Below, piece after piece: positions 1 through 11,237 of a DNA stretch of 64,000 nucleotides; the first letter of the stretch is position 1, and every line of letters begins with the position of its first letter. The DNA lies in assembly GCF_013426205.1 (NCBI RefSeq), contig NC_089423.1:2852001-2916000 (forward strand), read 5' to 3'. A program made the translations under genes and the position numbers. The stretch is from Metarhizium brunneum. Its lineage: Eukaryota > Ascomycota > Sordariomycetes > Hypocreales > Clavicipitaceae. A model generated the notes under the pieces. That model was not told the DNA's origin. It saw nothing but the letters and a program-made list of their open reading frames with translations, and made no database searches.

Positions 1-145
1 AGTAAAAGCCTGTTTACCATAAAGTGATATTGTCCGAAGCGCCACGTCCGTTTCGTCCGCAACCTAAAGCCCAGCCCAGCCAAAAAGCACGGCGGATTGC
101 TCTCGCCAACTCCAACCAAGTCAAATCACCAGTCTCTCTCCCCCT

Positions 146-1328
146 TCAGTCGCCCTGCGCGGCCACCCTCTCATCATCCCGAATAATCTTGACGTGTCGC
201 TCATAGAATTGCAGCATCTGTTTTTGCTATCCGTCAGTTGTTGCACGTCTTGCCGCCAGCCACCCCAACCAACACTTGGTAGCTGCACGTACCTTTTGAG
301 GACACTTCTTGTAAATGACAGAGGTCTCGTGCTTGGTCTTTTGCCCATTCTTCCATATAAGGTACACGACAAGCTTCCCACTCCCCTCGTCCTCGCAAGC
401 ATCGATGGTGGCAATTTCGTCTTCCCAGGAGCCCGCCGGTGGCTGCCACGGTTTCGCGCTGGCCGGCGGTGCCGAGTCACTGGGGTGTGTGCCGTTCTTT
501 CGCGATCGCTTGGCCGTCGCCGCCGCCGCGTTGGACGCCCCTCGCCCTCTCTTCTTCCCCCTCGACGCCTTCTCTGTTTGGTTGAAAATGTTCTCTCGTC
601 CACCAAACGAGCGAAAATACTCATCGAGAATTTCCTGCGCAGATTCTCTGCGAGGGTACGTAGCAAATTAGCCATCGCGATCAATGCTGCAGTCCCAAAC
701 TATATACATGCACTCACTCCAGGTTCTCCTCGGGCTCCCACGTCAAGTCCTTTTTGGAGCTGTAACCTTCCCATTTCACCTGAAATCGCAGACTGCCCTG
801 TTGGACCTTTGTTAGAAGCTGGACAATGATGTCTTGTAATCGGTTACGCCACTAACATCTTCATCGATCATGTGGCTTTTGATCGCTTCGACGATAAACC
901 TAGGCCCGCGTTAGCCAACGAACCCCGCCGTAGAAAAGCGTAAAGCGCGTACACGTCCTCCTCAAGATCCTCATCCTCCTCCTCGTCTTCTTCACCGACC
1001 TCACTGCCTCCATTGGCAGCTACTGGGCCCGGTTCGTCGTCGCTTCCTGTGCTGCGCGCATCGTCGGCAAGCGATCGCGAACTTCGGGAAGATCGCGTTG
1101 TCGTCGGTTGGGGCTCCACGTCGGAAGACTCATCGTCGCTGAGCGCTAGAGAATTGTAAGTGCATGAAACACACGAGCAGCGCATCGTAATCAATCGGAG
1201 CCATCGCCATCACAGTCATGCGAGCAAGAGCTCCACGCCACAACTGGCGATGGAGAAACAGGGCAAGGAGTGCCACCGGTCTCCGAATGCAGGCTTGTTT
1301 TCCCAGTCTATCGCGTACCTGGAGGCAT
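146..1328 (-). CDS. HP1: Heterochromatin protein 1 (chromodomain + chromoshadow domain)
   Basis: A 250-residue protein assembled from six exons: 1328-1319, 1145-953, 899-857, 797-718, 647-293 and 217-146. All junctions are GT..AG and keep frame. The start MPPALSDDE spans the first intron. The N-terminus is acidic (about residues 51-67), followed by a chromodomain at about 68-122 with cage aromatics F69, W91 and Y94 (VFIVEAI, FQVKWEGY, TWEPEENL). A basic hinge (KKRGRG, AKRSRK) leads to a chromoshadow domain at about 183-242 (VVYLIWKNG, YKKCPQKMLQFYERH). HP1 binds H3K9-methylated nucleosomes and dimerises through the shadow domain to build heterochromatin; in fungi it also silences repeats and metabolite clusters. 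The family call is secure. The tiny 10-nt first exon is the least certain part. Confidence 0.93.
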
Positions 1329-4271
1329 TTTTGCAAAATTGGAAAAGTTTCCAAACAGGCGATTCAGAGGCTGTAGAGAGGTGAAGCTGCGCATATGTCG
1401 CCAATCGGAATGATTGAGCCAGACTTCACGACGGTTTGTTTCCGTCAAACGCGGTCGGCTGATTAGCTTGTGGAGTAACCAGTATAGCGCGACACAGCCA
1501 CAGGTGGCTGACCACGCAACTCTCTCAAGTCACGTGATGTGGCATATAATTTCCCTTGGGCGAGCAAGCTTCCAGGCGAAAACCATAACAAACCATGAAA
1601 CTCTATCCTTCAGCTTGTTTCTCCAAGATTGAGTTACAGCTGGTGGAAGCTCCATACTGACCCCAACAATTTGTAACGAGGCCCGTCGCGAAGGTACAAA
1701 GTTCCCTCTGACCACTGTTGGATCAATACAGCTTGGCCTCCAGATATCTACAGCTACTCCCCATCAGCCGATGACATGGCCGCACAACGCACAATATCAG
1801 CCAGAATTACTTTTGATGTCATTGCAACGTCTCTTCACATGATGCCTTGTTCTATGCCATGGCTGCCCAAATGCCGTTTCGGCGAGGCCAAGTCTGAAAG
1901 AATGGCGTTCATCGTCTGAGAGAACTGGTTGGCAACCAAACAAGGCTCTTTACTGCATCTTGTTGCGATTTGCGATTGCATGCCTCCTCTTCATCAGCAA
2001 GCACTCTTGACACAAAAACCCGAAGGCTTCCATTTATTCTGGACTGTATTATTCCAGGATCCGTTGATTTCTACCTCCCCGGTGAATCAACAAGCTCTGC
2101 AACCTCCAAGAGCCTTCGCGATGCTGCCGATCATAGGATGACGGAAGCAATCGCGCCAAAAGTGATAGACGGATTTTCATAACGATGTCCTGGTAGCATG
2201 CTATGTCTTATGCCCCAATTAACCCGGTTACTGGCCGCGCACTGATCTCACCAAAGAATGAACCGACAAGGGTTTGATCAAGTGACACCTGACGGACAGT
2301 GATGCCGCTTCCTCCCGAAGTAGGAAATAAAATGGTTCTGGGTTCATAGGCGCCAAGGCATACAGGCTGCGGCGTAAAGCGGCGTTTGTTTCCAGGCGGG
2401 AGTGAGACGGCAGTGATAAGGCTTGGTATGAGATGGCCTGCCTACTCTCAACTGGCTGAGTGCATGATGGTTGCCAATGATGAGGGCAAGCAACGCTCGC
2501 TTGGACTGGGCTTGTCGGCTCATAGCTGGTACAACGAGGTAGCCTGCCTAAATGCCGAGAGCATCGTTCTAAATCAACTTTACTATCCGGCCTAGACCTG
2601 CTGTGTGTTACAGATGACTGACACTGACACATATTATGGCCCTGTTGTTGAGTTGAACCTACTTTGTTCCTGGCAAATCTCTGATGAGGCGATGGAGAGG
2701 TCTGGTGTCACTTGAGCTCGCAGCTACTATGATTTCCAACAGCCTCTGTTCCTCGTTTCAAGGTACGGTTTCTGTCAGCCCAACATCTACATTGAAGTGC
2801 GAGAGCCTCTTCGCCTGCTTCGTTCAATACCATCGAGCGGCATAATCCACGGTTTCCAGCTTGGTTGTGGTTCTGGCGTATGCGCGTAAGGCTCGCATGG
2901 ACGAGTCACCAAGGGTGAAATGTGCCCTCGACCGGGGAGCCTCTCGGCCGCCCAGAGCTTTGTAGAATCCCGCAAGACTTTGGGCGTCCTATCAAGGGGG
3001 ACTCTGATCAACATTCTAGAATGGTTGCTACAAAATTGAAAATGCGCCCGGGACAGATAGGAGTGGCTGGTTCAGCATCACTTGCAGCAACAGTCATGCG
3101 GCGCCATCTAGAAGGATTCTGTGCGGCCTGCATAAGCCCATTCAGCAGACAATAAAGGTTCCTTCAACTGCCTGTATTGGAAGGTGTGCTCCCAGTCGCT
3201 CCAGCTCAACGGCCAGTTTTTGTTTCAGATTTTTCTTTGGGATCGGCAGACGGGTTGTCCACGCGATACGGCGAGGCGAGACCAGGTGATTGATTGCGTC
3301 AACAGACAATATGTGAAAGACACTTCCGACTTGGCTGGAATTGTGTACACTACCGCGAAGACGGAATGCGGAGCAGCTGAGCTGAGTCTTGGTGTCGACA
3401 AACTTGGGCCCAATAGATGGGGGGTCTGATAGGACCGAATGGCTGCACAAGGACGAGGCAGCAGCTTCCCCGTGCTACCAGTCCATAGGGAAGAGGCATC
3501 CAAGCCCATCATTTGCCGTGGGTGAGCTGGATCGACTTGTCATCGCTGCCAGACCTCTGCGATTGAGGCGCTTGTTGAAATCGCCGAGGTGGCGCAGGTG
3601 AGACACTACCCACGGAGATGGCATGGCCCAAGAAGGTGGACTCCAAAACGTGTTGTATTGTCTGGGCTCTCCTTTGAGTAATCAATCTACAAAGAGGGTC
3701 ATTTTGTAGTAAGATATCGCATCGCAGCCCATGGCTCTGCTTGTGGGCGGCCAAACCTTGGACGGGCTTCAGGTAATACATGCCGACATGTAGCCAAGGG
3801 CACCCGCTAAAGTCCCGTCTCAACCTTCTCCAGAGGCAGTCTTCGAGAATTTTCCAGCTACACGTGCGGTCCAATTTCCTGGGGAGTAAGCAGACTCACT
3901 CCAAACAAAAAAGGACCCGAGTGAAGGCTGCATCCAAAGAAACATATCTGCTTTGCGGCTTTGCGAGACAGGAAGACGAGATGCAATGAACTCGGTCGGC
4001 TTGGGGTGTTTGATCTGTAGCCTGACCATCGAAAATCGACTACGTAGTCATGTTGCAGCTTCATGGGTGGTTGGCGGTCAGTTGAGCTCTAGCAAAGGGT
4101 CATCTGCCACGACGAAACGGCGTACACAGGAATGCTGCATGCCTCACAAACTCGCTCAAGCAGAGTATAAAACCCATGCTCAGTGTTCAATTCTGGCATC
4201 GTCTATCCTTAAGCTTCGTGTATATACTTGCAGTACATGTATATATTATTCATCTCGTTCCCAGCCGCGCC
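1329..4271. other. Intergenic, no supportable gene
   Basis: About 2.9 kb between the start of HP1 and the peptidase start. Only short overlapping frames without recognisable domains occur on either strand. It must contain the promoter of the HP1 gene on the left and of the peptidase gene on the right; a TATA element at 4166-4172 belongs to the latter. No tRNA, transposase frame or obvious tandem repeat was seen. Confidence 0.6.
4166..4172 (+). promoter_or_regulatory. TATA box of the neprosin-type peptidase gene
   Basis: A perfect TATAAAA lies 106 bases before the chosen ATG at 4272. This spacing allows a short leader. It argues for the ATG at 4272 rather than the in-frame upstream codon near 4176, which would sit almost on the TATA element. 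Confidence 0.6.
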
Positions 4272-5429
4272 ATGAAAACCTCCATCCTCCCGGCCCTGGC
4301 CCTCATCGGCCTGGCCGCCCCGGGACCGCTCCCCCCAGCACCGCCGGGCCACGGCCTGCCCATCGTCAAAACCACAACCACGCCCGGCGGCCAAACCCTC
4401 GACTGGGTGCCCATCTCGTCCCAAGGCGACATCGCGCAGCCGCCGCCGCCGTCCCTCCTCAAGCGCGCACCCACCCGGCAGGACGCGGCCGTGGTGGCTG
4501 CCATCAGGCCTTCGGACGCCGGGCCCGCCGGAACGGTGCCGATCCTCCGATCCCACGGTCCCACCAGGCCAATGAAACGCCTCCCTCGCCCCGGCGACAA
4601 CGCCGCCGCGGCAGCCGTGTCCGCGCGCTCCCAACAAGGGACACACTGGTACGCGAGCACGGCGCAGAACGCCAGCAACCACGGCGGAACCGCCACCTAC
4701 AGCATCTTCAAGGCCTTTGTGCAGCGCCCCTCGGACTTCTCCCTGCTGCAGGTCGCCGTCATCCGCAACGACGCCGCCCACGCCGGCACCCCGCCCAAGA
4801 GCCAGACCGTCGAGGCCGGATGGATCAACTACCCCGACCAGGTCGCCGCTCCGCACCTGTTCTCCTTCTACACGACCAACAACTACGAGTCGTACGGGGA
4901 CGGCGTGTGCGGCTGGAACCGCGACGTCGCCGGCTGGGTGCAGTACGACGGCGAGATCTACCCGGGCGTCGCGTTCGCGCCGCTCGCCACCGTCGGCGGC
5001 GACAGGTACGAGGCCGACATTGGCTTCTACTACCATCAGGGGAACTGGTGGCTGCACACGCTGGGCAGGTTCGTCGGCTACTACCCCGGGAGCCTGTTCT
5101 CCAAGGGCGTGGACCCGGCCGACACTCTGGACCACCACTCGGACCAGATCAACTTCTACGGCGAGATCTACAACAGCGAGGACGAAATGACCACCACTGA
5201 CATGGGGAGCGGCGAGTTCCCCGACAAGGGCTTCGGGTACGCCGCCTACTTGAGGAAGATTGCCTACTACGACACGAAGGACACGTTTCAGAACTATAAT
5301 GGGAGCCGCGGCGTCGTCATAAGCGACCAGAGTAGGTATAACTTGTCGGCGGTCTGGAACTCGGGGTTGGACTGGGGAAGCTACTTCTTTATCGGAGGTC
5401 CAGGGGCCGGCGGTGTCGTCGGAGCTTAG
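4272..5429 (+). CDS. Secreted neprosin-type glutamic endopeptidase
   Basis: Single-exon gene, 385 residues. A hydrophobic signal peptide (MKTSILPALALIGLA) is followed by a propeptide with the QTLDWVPISSQ motif seen in fungal neprosin-like proteins and a dibasic KR site near residues 64-65. A catalytic domain from about residue 124 to the end carries the neprosin signatures VEAGW, HLFSFYTTNNY, GNWWLHT and YGEIYN. The two glutamates expected for this fold are present as E181 (VEAGW) and E298 (YGEIYN). Plant neprosin cleaves after proline at low pH; fungal members are presumed secreted and acid-active, but this is inference. The start was chosen for its signal peptide and TATA spacing. The gene is GC-rich compared with its flanks, which also creates long antisense frames. 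An alternative is a non-catalytic DUF239 relative, but both glutamates are kept. Confidence 0.85.
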   Translation: MKTSILPALALIGLAAPGPLPPAPPGHGLPIVKTTTTPGGQTLDWVPISSQGDIAQPPPPSLLKRAPTRQDAAVVAAIRPSDAGPAGTVPILRSHGPTRPMKRLPRPGDNAAAAAVSARSQQGTHWYASTAQNASNHGGTATYSIFKAFVQRPSDFSLLQVAVIRNDAAHAGTPPKSQTVEAGWINYPDQVAAPHLFSFYTTNNYESYGDGVCGWNRDVAGWVQYDGEIYPGVAFAPLATVGGDRYEADIGFYYHQGNWWLHTLGRFVGYYPGSLFSKGVDPADTLDHHSDQINFYGEIYNSEDEMTTTDMGSGEFPDKGFGYAAYLRKIAYYDTKDTFQNYNGSRGVVISDQSRYNLSAVWNSGLDWGSYFFIGGPGAGGVVGA

Positions 5430-8400
5430 GCAGGTCGTGCCAAGTCAGGGGAGCAAGAGAAGAGGAAGGGCATGAGTTTGTATCATGAGACAAACAAGGA
5501 GTTGGATGGGACCAGGGCGAGGAAACAAGAAAATGGCTGCCTTTGGGTTTTGAGGATATACTTGCCGTCACGTAGGGTTGCTTTCGTTTCCTGGTACATA
5601 TTTGATTTGGAAATAACGCATAACGCATCACTCATGACAATCTCAGTTCGCAGCACGGCAATTCTTTGTTCTGCTGGGTACTTGTTCTGGGACGTTGTCT
5701 CGTATATGCGCAATACATCGACTGTACATGAAATAGCATTGCCATCCACGACTTTGCCGTGTCTGACGTCTTGAATGGCAGCTTAAACTGCCCATGACCT
5801 CATAACCGAAGCTCTTTCCGTCAGTGATTATAATTACAGCATACGTCGCCAAGGGGAGAGCCCTGTTCGAATTGTACGTAGCAACGCCAACTGTTACCTG
5901 GTTCGGAATACCCTGCATCTCGACACGTGAAAGTGCGCTGCAGAGTCAAAAAAAAATGAGGCCAAGTATCTGAACTGCGCCGCGCCCAACTTTGGCGACC
6001 CTAACCTGTTTATGATTATTCCCTCACTTCGTGTCATTCTTGCCACCTCGAGCCAAGCAAAGAAACACGGTGGATGTGTAGATAGATAACGACATGCCAG
6101 CCCTTCAAAAGATATGATGTAAAACCAAAGTGAGACGTCGCAACAAAATTCGGCCTCGTTAGGGTAGTACAACCGCCCTTTTTTTTAAAAGTGTAAAATA
6201 GGCACGACCCTTTGTATGCACATATGGCCGTGCAGGATATTGGAATCGTGTCTTTCTTACCTTCATTGCAAGTCAAGACACCAACCCGTAGACTCAACAC
6301 ACTTTGCAATCCAGAAGATGCAGATAAAGCCCTTGGCTACCTGTCTTCCCGCAGTCGCATGTTCCAAATCCCAAATCCCACGACCAAGGCAAGGCCCACA
6401 CGCAATTCATTTGATATGCTGGCAGCTGTGACAGACGGATGGATTATCTCTCCGACTGTACATAGGGGTAGGGCTTTGTTAGTCAAGCCTTGCATTTTTT
6501 TCCAGTATTCAATAAAATTCGTCTGCTTTGCGGCGCAATGTAAAGCTGTGTGGCTTGGAGCATATTGATGCAGGCCCTGCCTCTCAACGGCCGCACGAGA
6601 AGAGACCATTTGTCTAGCCCGTGGCGCTGATCAGGAGCAGATCACTCCTTAGACACCCTCATGTAGCCATGACATTTGCTCGCATATTGGTGGTCATGTC
6701 AGCTGCGAGTACGACCTGTTGGGAGACAATGTTGCACCAAGATGATGCTGAGGGCTTTTGCCCATTTTGAGGCCGTAGAGCTGGGGACAAAGTACCGAGT
6801 ACCATAACAATTGCAGAAGGCTCCATCAGGGTCTAGTGGTCGATTTCAGTTGGGAATTTCGGGCCTTCTGGTCTCGTTATGTGTGTGTTCCATGCCGTTT
6901 GATGAGAGGGCGGCTGCGATAGCCATTACGAGGAGCCACAACTGGAAGAAAATTGTGGGTTTCAGTCCGGATTCTCTCTCCTTTGAACCTGGGACATGGA
7001 GACGCATAGGACTACGCGATGTGCGTTGTGCCTGCATGTTCGGTCTTGGCCGGTGCCATCCATGTACGGTGAACCACTGTAGTCGCCTACTACTATTTAT
7101 TACATCGACACAAAGTCCTGTCAAACTAGTCAATCAAAGGCAAGACGGTGGAACTAGGGCAAAATGAAATGGCAACAAGACCCAGCCGTGGGCCCGTTCG
7201 CCCTTGGAGCTTGGATATCTGAAGCTTATGGTTTGGTGAGCAGGTGTTATCGCCTTTAATCTGGAGAGTGTAACAGGTAGAGACAGAGTGGCTGAATGTG
7301 CTCACGGCCCATATGTACATAGGCACAGCACTGCCTGATCGCTTGATCTAACCAGACTTCGGTGCAATTGATTTGAGGTTGCCTTTTCCTTCTTCCTCTT
7401 ACCCTTTTGCCAATGTCGGGGATGGGAACTAATACAGGGATCCCATTGGCCACTTTGATGCTCGACAGGGGAATCTGGAGAGCGGCTGGATGAGATTAGA
7501 TTTTTGTCGCAAAGCTAGGGTTGGTTGCGGCTGCGTCAACCAACGTCGCCTGCCAAAAACATAAACAAGATAAATAATCTGAGATTGGCGATGGGCGCCG
7601 GCCATGAAAGCATCCAAGATGAAATAACAGCCTGATCATCGATAGATCTTCTTCCAAACTTCCGTTCATAGTCGAAATGTTGGTAAAGACAACCCAACCA
7701 TATCCGCATTCCAGTCAAATACAAAAGGTCCACTGTTCACGGTCAGAGTGACAACAGCGAACCCTGGACATGCAGCAACACCTTTACAGGGTTGAGCTCA
7801 AGTGGGTGAGGAGAAACAAACGACGATTGAGACATGGACCCTTGGCTCCGCGGTGCCGAGAATACTCCTTTTCTTCCTATCCAAGGATTTCTTTTGGGCG
7901 ATCATTCTGGGAACTTTGACAGGCACACGGTGTCCCTTCCTGGATTCATCGTCCTAGACATTGGACCCCTCCAGCAGGATGGATTAGCCAAGATAAAAGA
8001 GCCGGAAGGAACAAATGGCAAAGGGGACCACACGCCTGATCTCCCGAAACTATTAGCCCCTGAGCCTTGGATCTCTGTTGATCTCGACTTGGGCAAGGTC
8101 TGTGCCAGCCACATCTCGGTCTAACACACCAAAAGGAGTGTTAAATAGCGCCGCCACGGTGGTCAGCCTCACAAGCCTCGACGGCGGCCCGAGGATCCAG
8201 CAAGCGGCAGACGTAGAAATAACTACGTACTTGTGCGGAGTTTTGGTGTCGAACAAGAGATGCGTGGTGCCTTGCCTGCGCAGTTGCCAACTATGTGCTA
8301 CCTAGAATGAAGTTTGATGTTGTACTCGATGGTTGTGTTCGATGTCATCAGCAAAACCTTGCATACCTAGTCAGGCAACTCGAGAGCCTGGCATCGGCTC

Positions 8401-8942
8401 CAAGCCGCTTTTCGAATCTCGTGGTAGTTCCAAAGCGAGGATACAAGCCATCTTTTCTCTGGACGAGACTTGGGACGTAGGCTGGGCAAATACCACCCAG
8501 GGCTGGCTGGCTAGACTATGTCAATATGGGACTTTGGCACAGGACTACAACGGGTCGATCACAGACCCAGTACTTGGTACTTTGGATTCAGAGAGTAACG
8601 GGCTCATGGGACGAAACGTCCATACCTTGCTTGCTTGTTCGTTCTGGGCTCCCAATTAACTTGTCGTGCAAGTGAAAGTCGGTGGTCCACTGGGCTGGCG
8701 TCGTATGCAATGTGCAACGCCTGGAAGCTAGTATATAAGAAGCTTCCGGGTGGGCAAGTCTTTTCCCATGGACAATCAATTGATCATGGGTTTGAGATGG
8801 AGTCAAATCAGATATCAGGCGATTGCGGCCTGTGAGCGCGATTCTGGGGGCCCATGAGTGGCCAACCGTGGCCAACCGCTGGCACTTTTAATAGCGGAAG
8901 GCGCCGGTCAGAAGCGATTGCCCCATGAGTGGAATCGATGAG

Positions 8943-8968
8943 GGTCGCTTGGGGGTCGCTTGGGGGTC
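8943..8968. repeat. Short tandem duplication, G-rich
   Basis: The unit GGTCGCTTGGG occurs twice in direct tandem, followed by a partial third copy. Function unknown. It lies in gene-empty DNA about 2.3 kb before the zinc-finger gene. Confidence 0.6.
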
Positions 8969-9306
8969 CACGGTTAGAGCTCCTGGGTGGGCAAGTGCCA
9001 GGTACCAGACGCGATACTCGAGACGAGAGTGCCAGCGGGTTGAAATGACGGGGTCCTGATGGACCTGACAGGCTGGCGCTAGGCCTTAAGCGCTCTGACG
9101 CCAGGCCAGCGTCTCCGCTGCTGGACCTGGAGCTTCGGACATGGATGTCGGAGTGTCAGCACTCTCAGAGAAGAACATTTGAAGCCCAGCAGGATGCATG
9201 ACGTGTGGCAACGACAGCTCGACTCAAGCAGCAACTTGAACGCTGCCTGGTGGTATGAGACGCCATGCAGCACCCGAACGGATCAAGCTCCGCCATCCGC
9301 ATTCCG

Positions 9307-9338
9307 CCACCCACCACCCACCACCCACCACCCACCAC
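9307..9338. repeat. 7-bp tandem array, G-quadruplex-type on the minus strand
   Basis: The unit CCCACCA repeats so that CCC triplets fall at 9310-9312, 9317-9319, 9324-9326 and 9331-9333, exactly 7 bp apart. Read on the minus strand this is four G3 tracts with 4-nt loops, which fits the usual G-quadruplex rule. It sits about 1.9 kb before the next start codon. Confidence 0.75.
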
Positions 9339-11237
9339 AAGCCATCTGCCATGGCCCCGAGCACCAACCCGTCAAGCACTTGGAGCTATTGGCTATTAGG
9401 CCGGTGACTGACCTTTCCCATCCTCGTTGAGCTTGGAAGTGCCATGTTTCTTGATCACCAATACACCAGGGTTTGGCTCATGTTCTCGTGTAATCTGTCT
9501 TTGAAGACCCTGACTGCTTTTGTCTGCTTGGCTTTCTAGACTCGGAGCACCTTGCAAATGGAGGTATGGTGTCTCTCCACTGTAAGCCAGGTCTGCACCA
9601 GGACGCAGCAATGTGCCAGGTTAAGCATGGTCTGCTGCGGCCAACCGTGCGACCAGTCTGTGCATGAGAGGAATGATACTCGAGTTGGAGAACAAGCACA
9701 AGTACTCCGCACACACGCTGAAATGAGGTCGCCTTCTTTGTCTTCAAAATGTCGAGTAACAAGTTGTCGGTGTTGCCGTCAACGTCTGTGTCGAGTTGAG
9801 GAACATGGTTTGCTGAATTGCCTTTGCAATCTTGGTCCGGGCAAACCTGGCTGTATACCTCGATATGCCATAACGAAAGTTATCAAAGAAATCCACATTG
9901 TCATTTCCATCTTGGACGTCAAAGAGGCCGAACCAGCGGCTTAGGCCGTTTAGGGAGCCACCACTGACCACTGACCAGGGGTTTTTAACTAGACGCGGAT
10001 TGATGTCGCATCCGGCCCAAATGCGAATTCATAATACGGTGCTCCGTACATGAGGGTCGAGTGGGCTCTTCTGTCAAGTTGTAGGTGTTCTCGTGTCCGG
10101 GTCCAATCCTATCGACCTATATTGGCCATCAGTTAATACCGCGTACTCGAGAACAAGATTCAACGATGACGGCGGTCTGCGGCACAACTTGCTATATCTC
10201 TCTAGATTCCAACACGGCGCAAGACGACTGCGAGACATTCTTTGGCTAAGGGCCTGAGGAATGGCGGACACGGGCACACAAAAAGAGACTCACCTACGGG
10301 AGACAAGTTGGCATTTCGAAGTTTGACTGGAGGTTGACATGTGGAGCTCAGCCTCTGGAGCTCAGGCAGCCGCAGCTGCCACTTGTTGACCAGCCTGCAC
10401 ATGTGAGAGCCTCTGAGGGGCCCCAAACGTCCATGTCGGCACTCAACATTGGAAGGGAACATTGAACTGGGTCACCTTGTGCCCGCCGAGGCGCCCACTG
10501 GAGTATTTTGCCTGGTGCGCTGGACGCCTCAAGCTGCACCACTAGACTAGACCAGGCCTGACCAGTTGACGCCTGCGCCTGCCTGCGCTCGCCATGCTCC
10601 CAGCCAGCAGCAGCACCCGGCGTTGGCTGCGTGTTGCACCAGTTAACGCATCCTGTGCAGTCCAGAGAGTAATCCCAGTTCCCCGTATGTACTCGGTGCC
10701 GTATGCATCCCATCAATCCGTCTCCCCATCCGGTTCCACCCCTGAGTTCACAACGGAAGCTTTGCTTTGGGAGGGGAAAAAAAAATAATTGTGCAGGCTC
10801 CCACGATCCCTTTCCCCCGTTCGCTCCTCTTCCAACTCCTTTTGTCCCTCTCTCATGAGAGAAGCAGGCCTTCACTGCGGATTTCTCTTCTCCGTGGCCC
10901 TGCGTGAAACCTCGATGCCGATGCCGTCACACTCCTGACAACAGAGCTTCTTATTCTCTCCAGTCCTGGAGCTGTTGCTTTCCCCTTCCACCCCACACGT
11001 ACATTCGCTCGTTATCAACCCCCCAAATCCTCTAATCTATACAGACGCTCCTTATGCTACTCGGCGGAAACCTCTCCATGGCAGAGACCGGCTCTTCAGT
11101 TTCGCCCCGACGAGCTTTTTATAATTTCACATCTTGGTGATATAGTATTTTCCCGACTATCAGTCCTGCGTTCATTGCACCCAGACCTCTCAGCCCCTGC
11201 TCCTCGAATTCCACACCACCAAGCTACTGTTGGCAGC

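Larger units (their letters stand above)
5430..11237. other. Large intergenic region (5.8 kb), no supportable gene
   Basis: Frames here are short, overlapping and lack domains; the longest (175 codons, minus strand, 10348-10875) looks like composition noise. Visible local structure includes a CCC-N4 7-bp array at 9310-9333, a duplicated GGTCGCTTGGG unit near 8943-8968 and a duplicated GTGGCCAACC near 8862-8880. The last few hundred bases are rich in CT and resemble the leader of the next gene. No tRNA, rRNA or transposase was recognised. A non-coding transcript cannot be excluded. Confidence 0.55.

Noticed and set aside
1130..1354. HP1 start at the in-frame ATGs near 1194 or 1354
   Set aside because: These run through intron 1; the MPP|ALSDDE junction gives the expected HP1 N-terminus.
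4209..5138. 309-codon minus-strand frame
   Set aside because: Antisense shadow of the GC-rich neprosin gene; Val/Gly/Arg-rich with no domain.
10348..10875. 175-codon minus-strand frame
   Set aside because: Gly/Trp/Ser-rich composition without motifs; no support for a promoter or introns.
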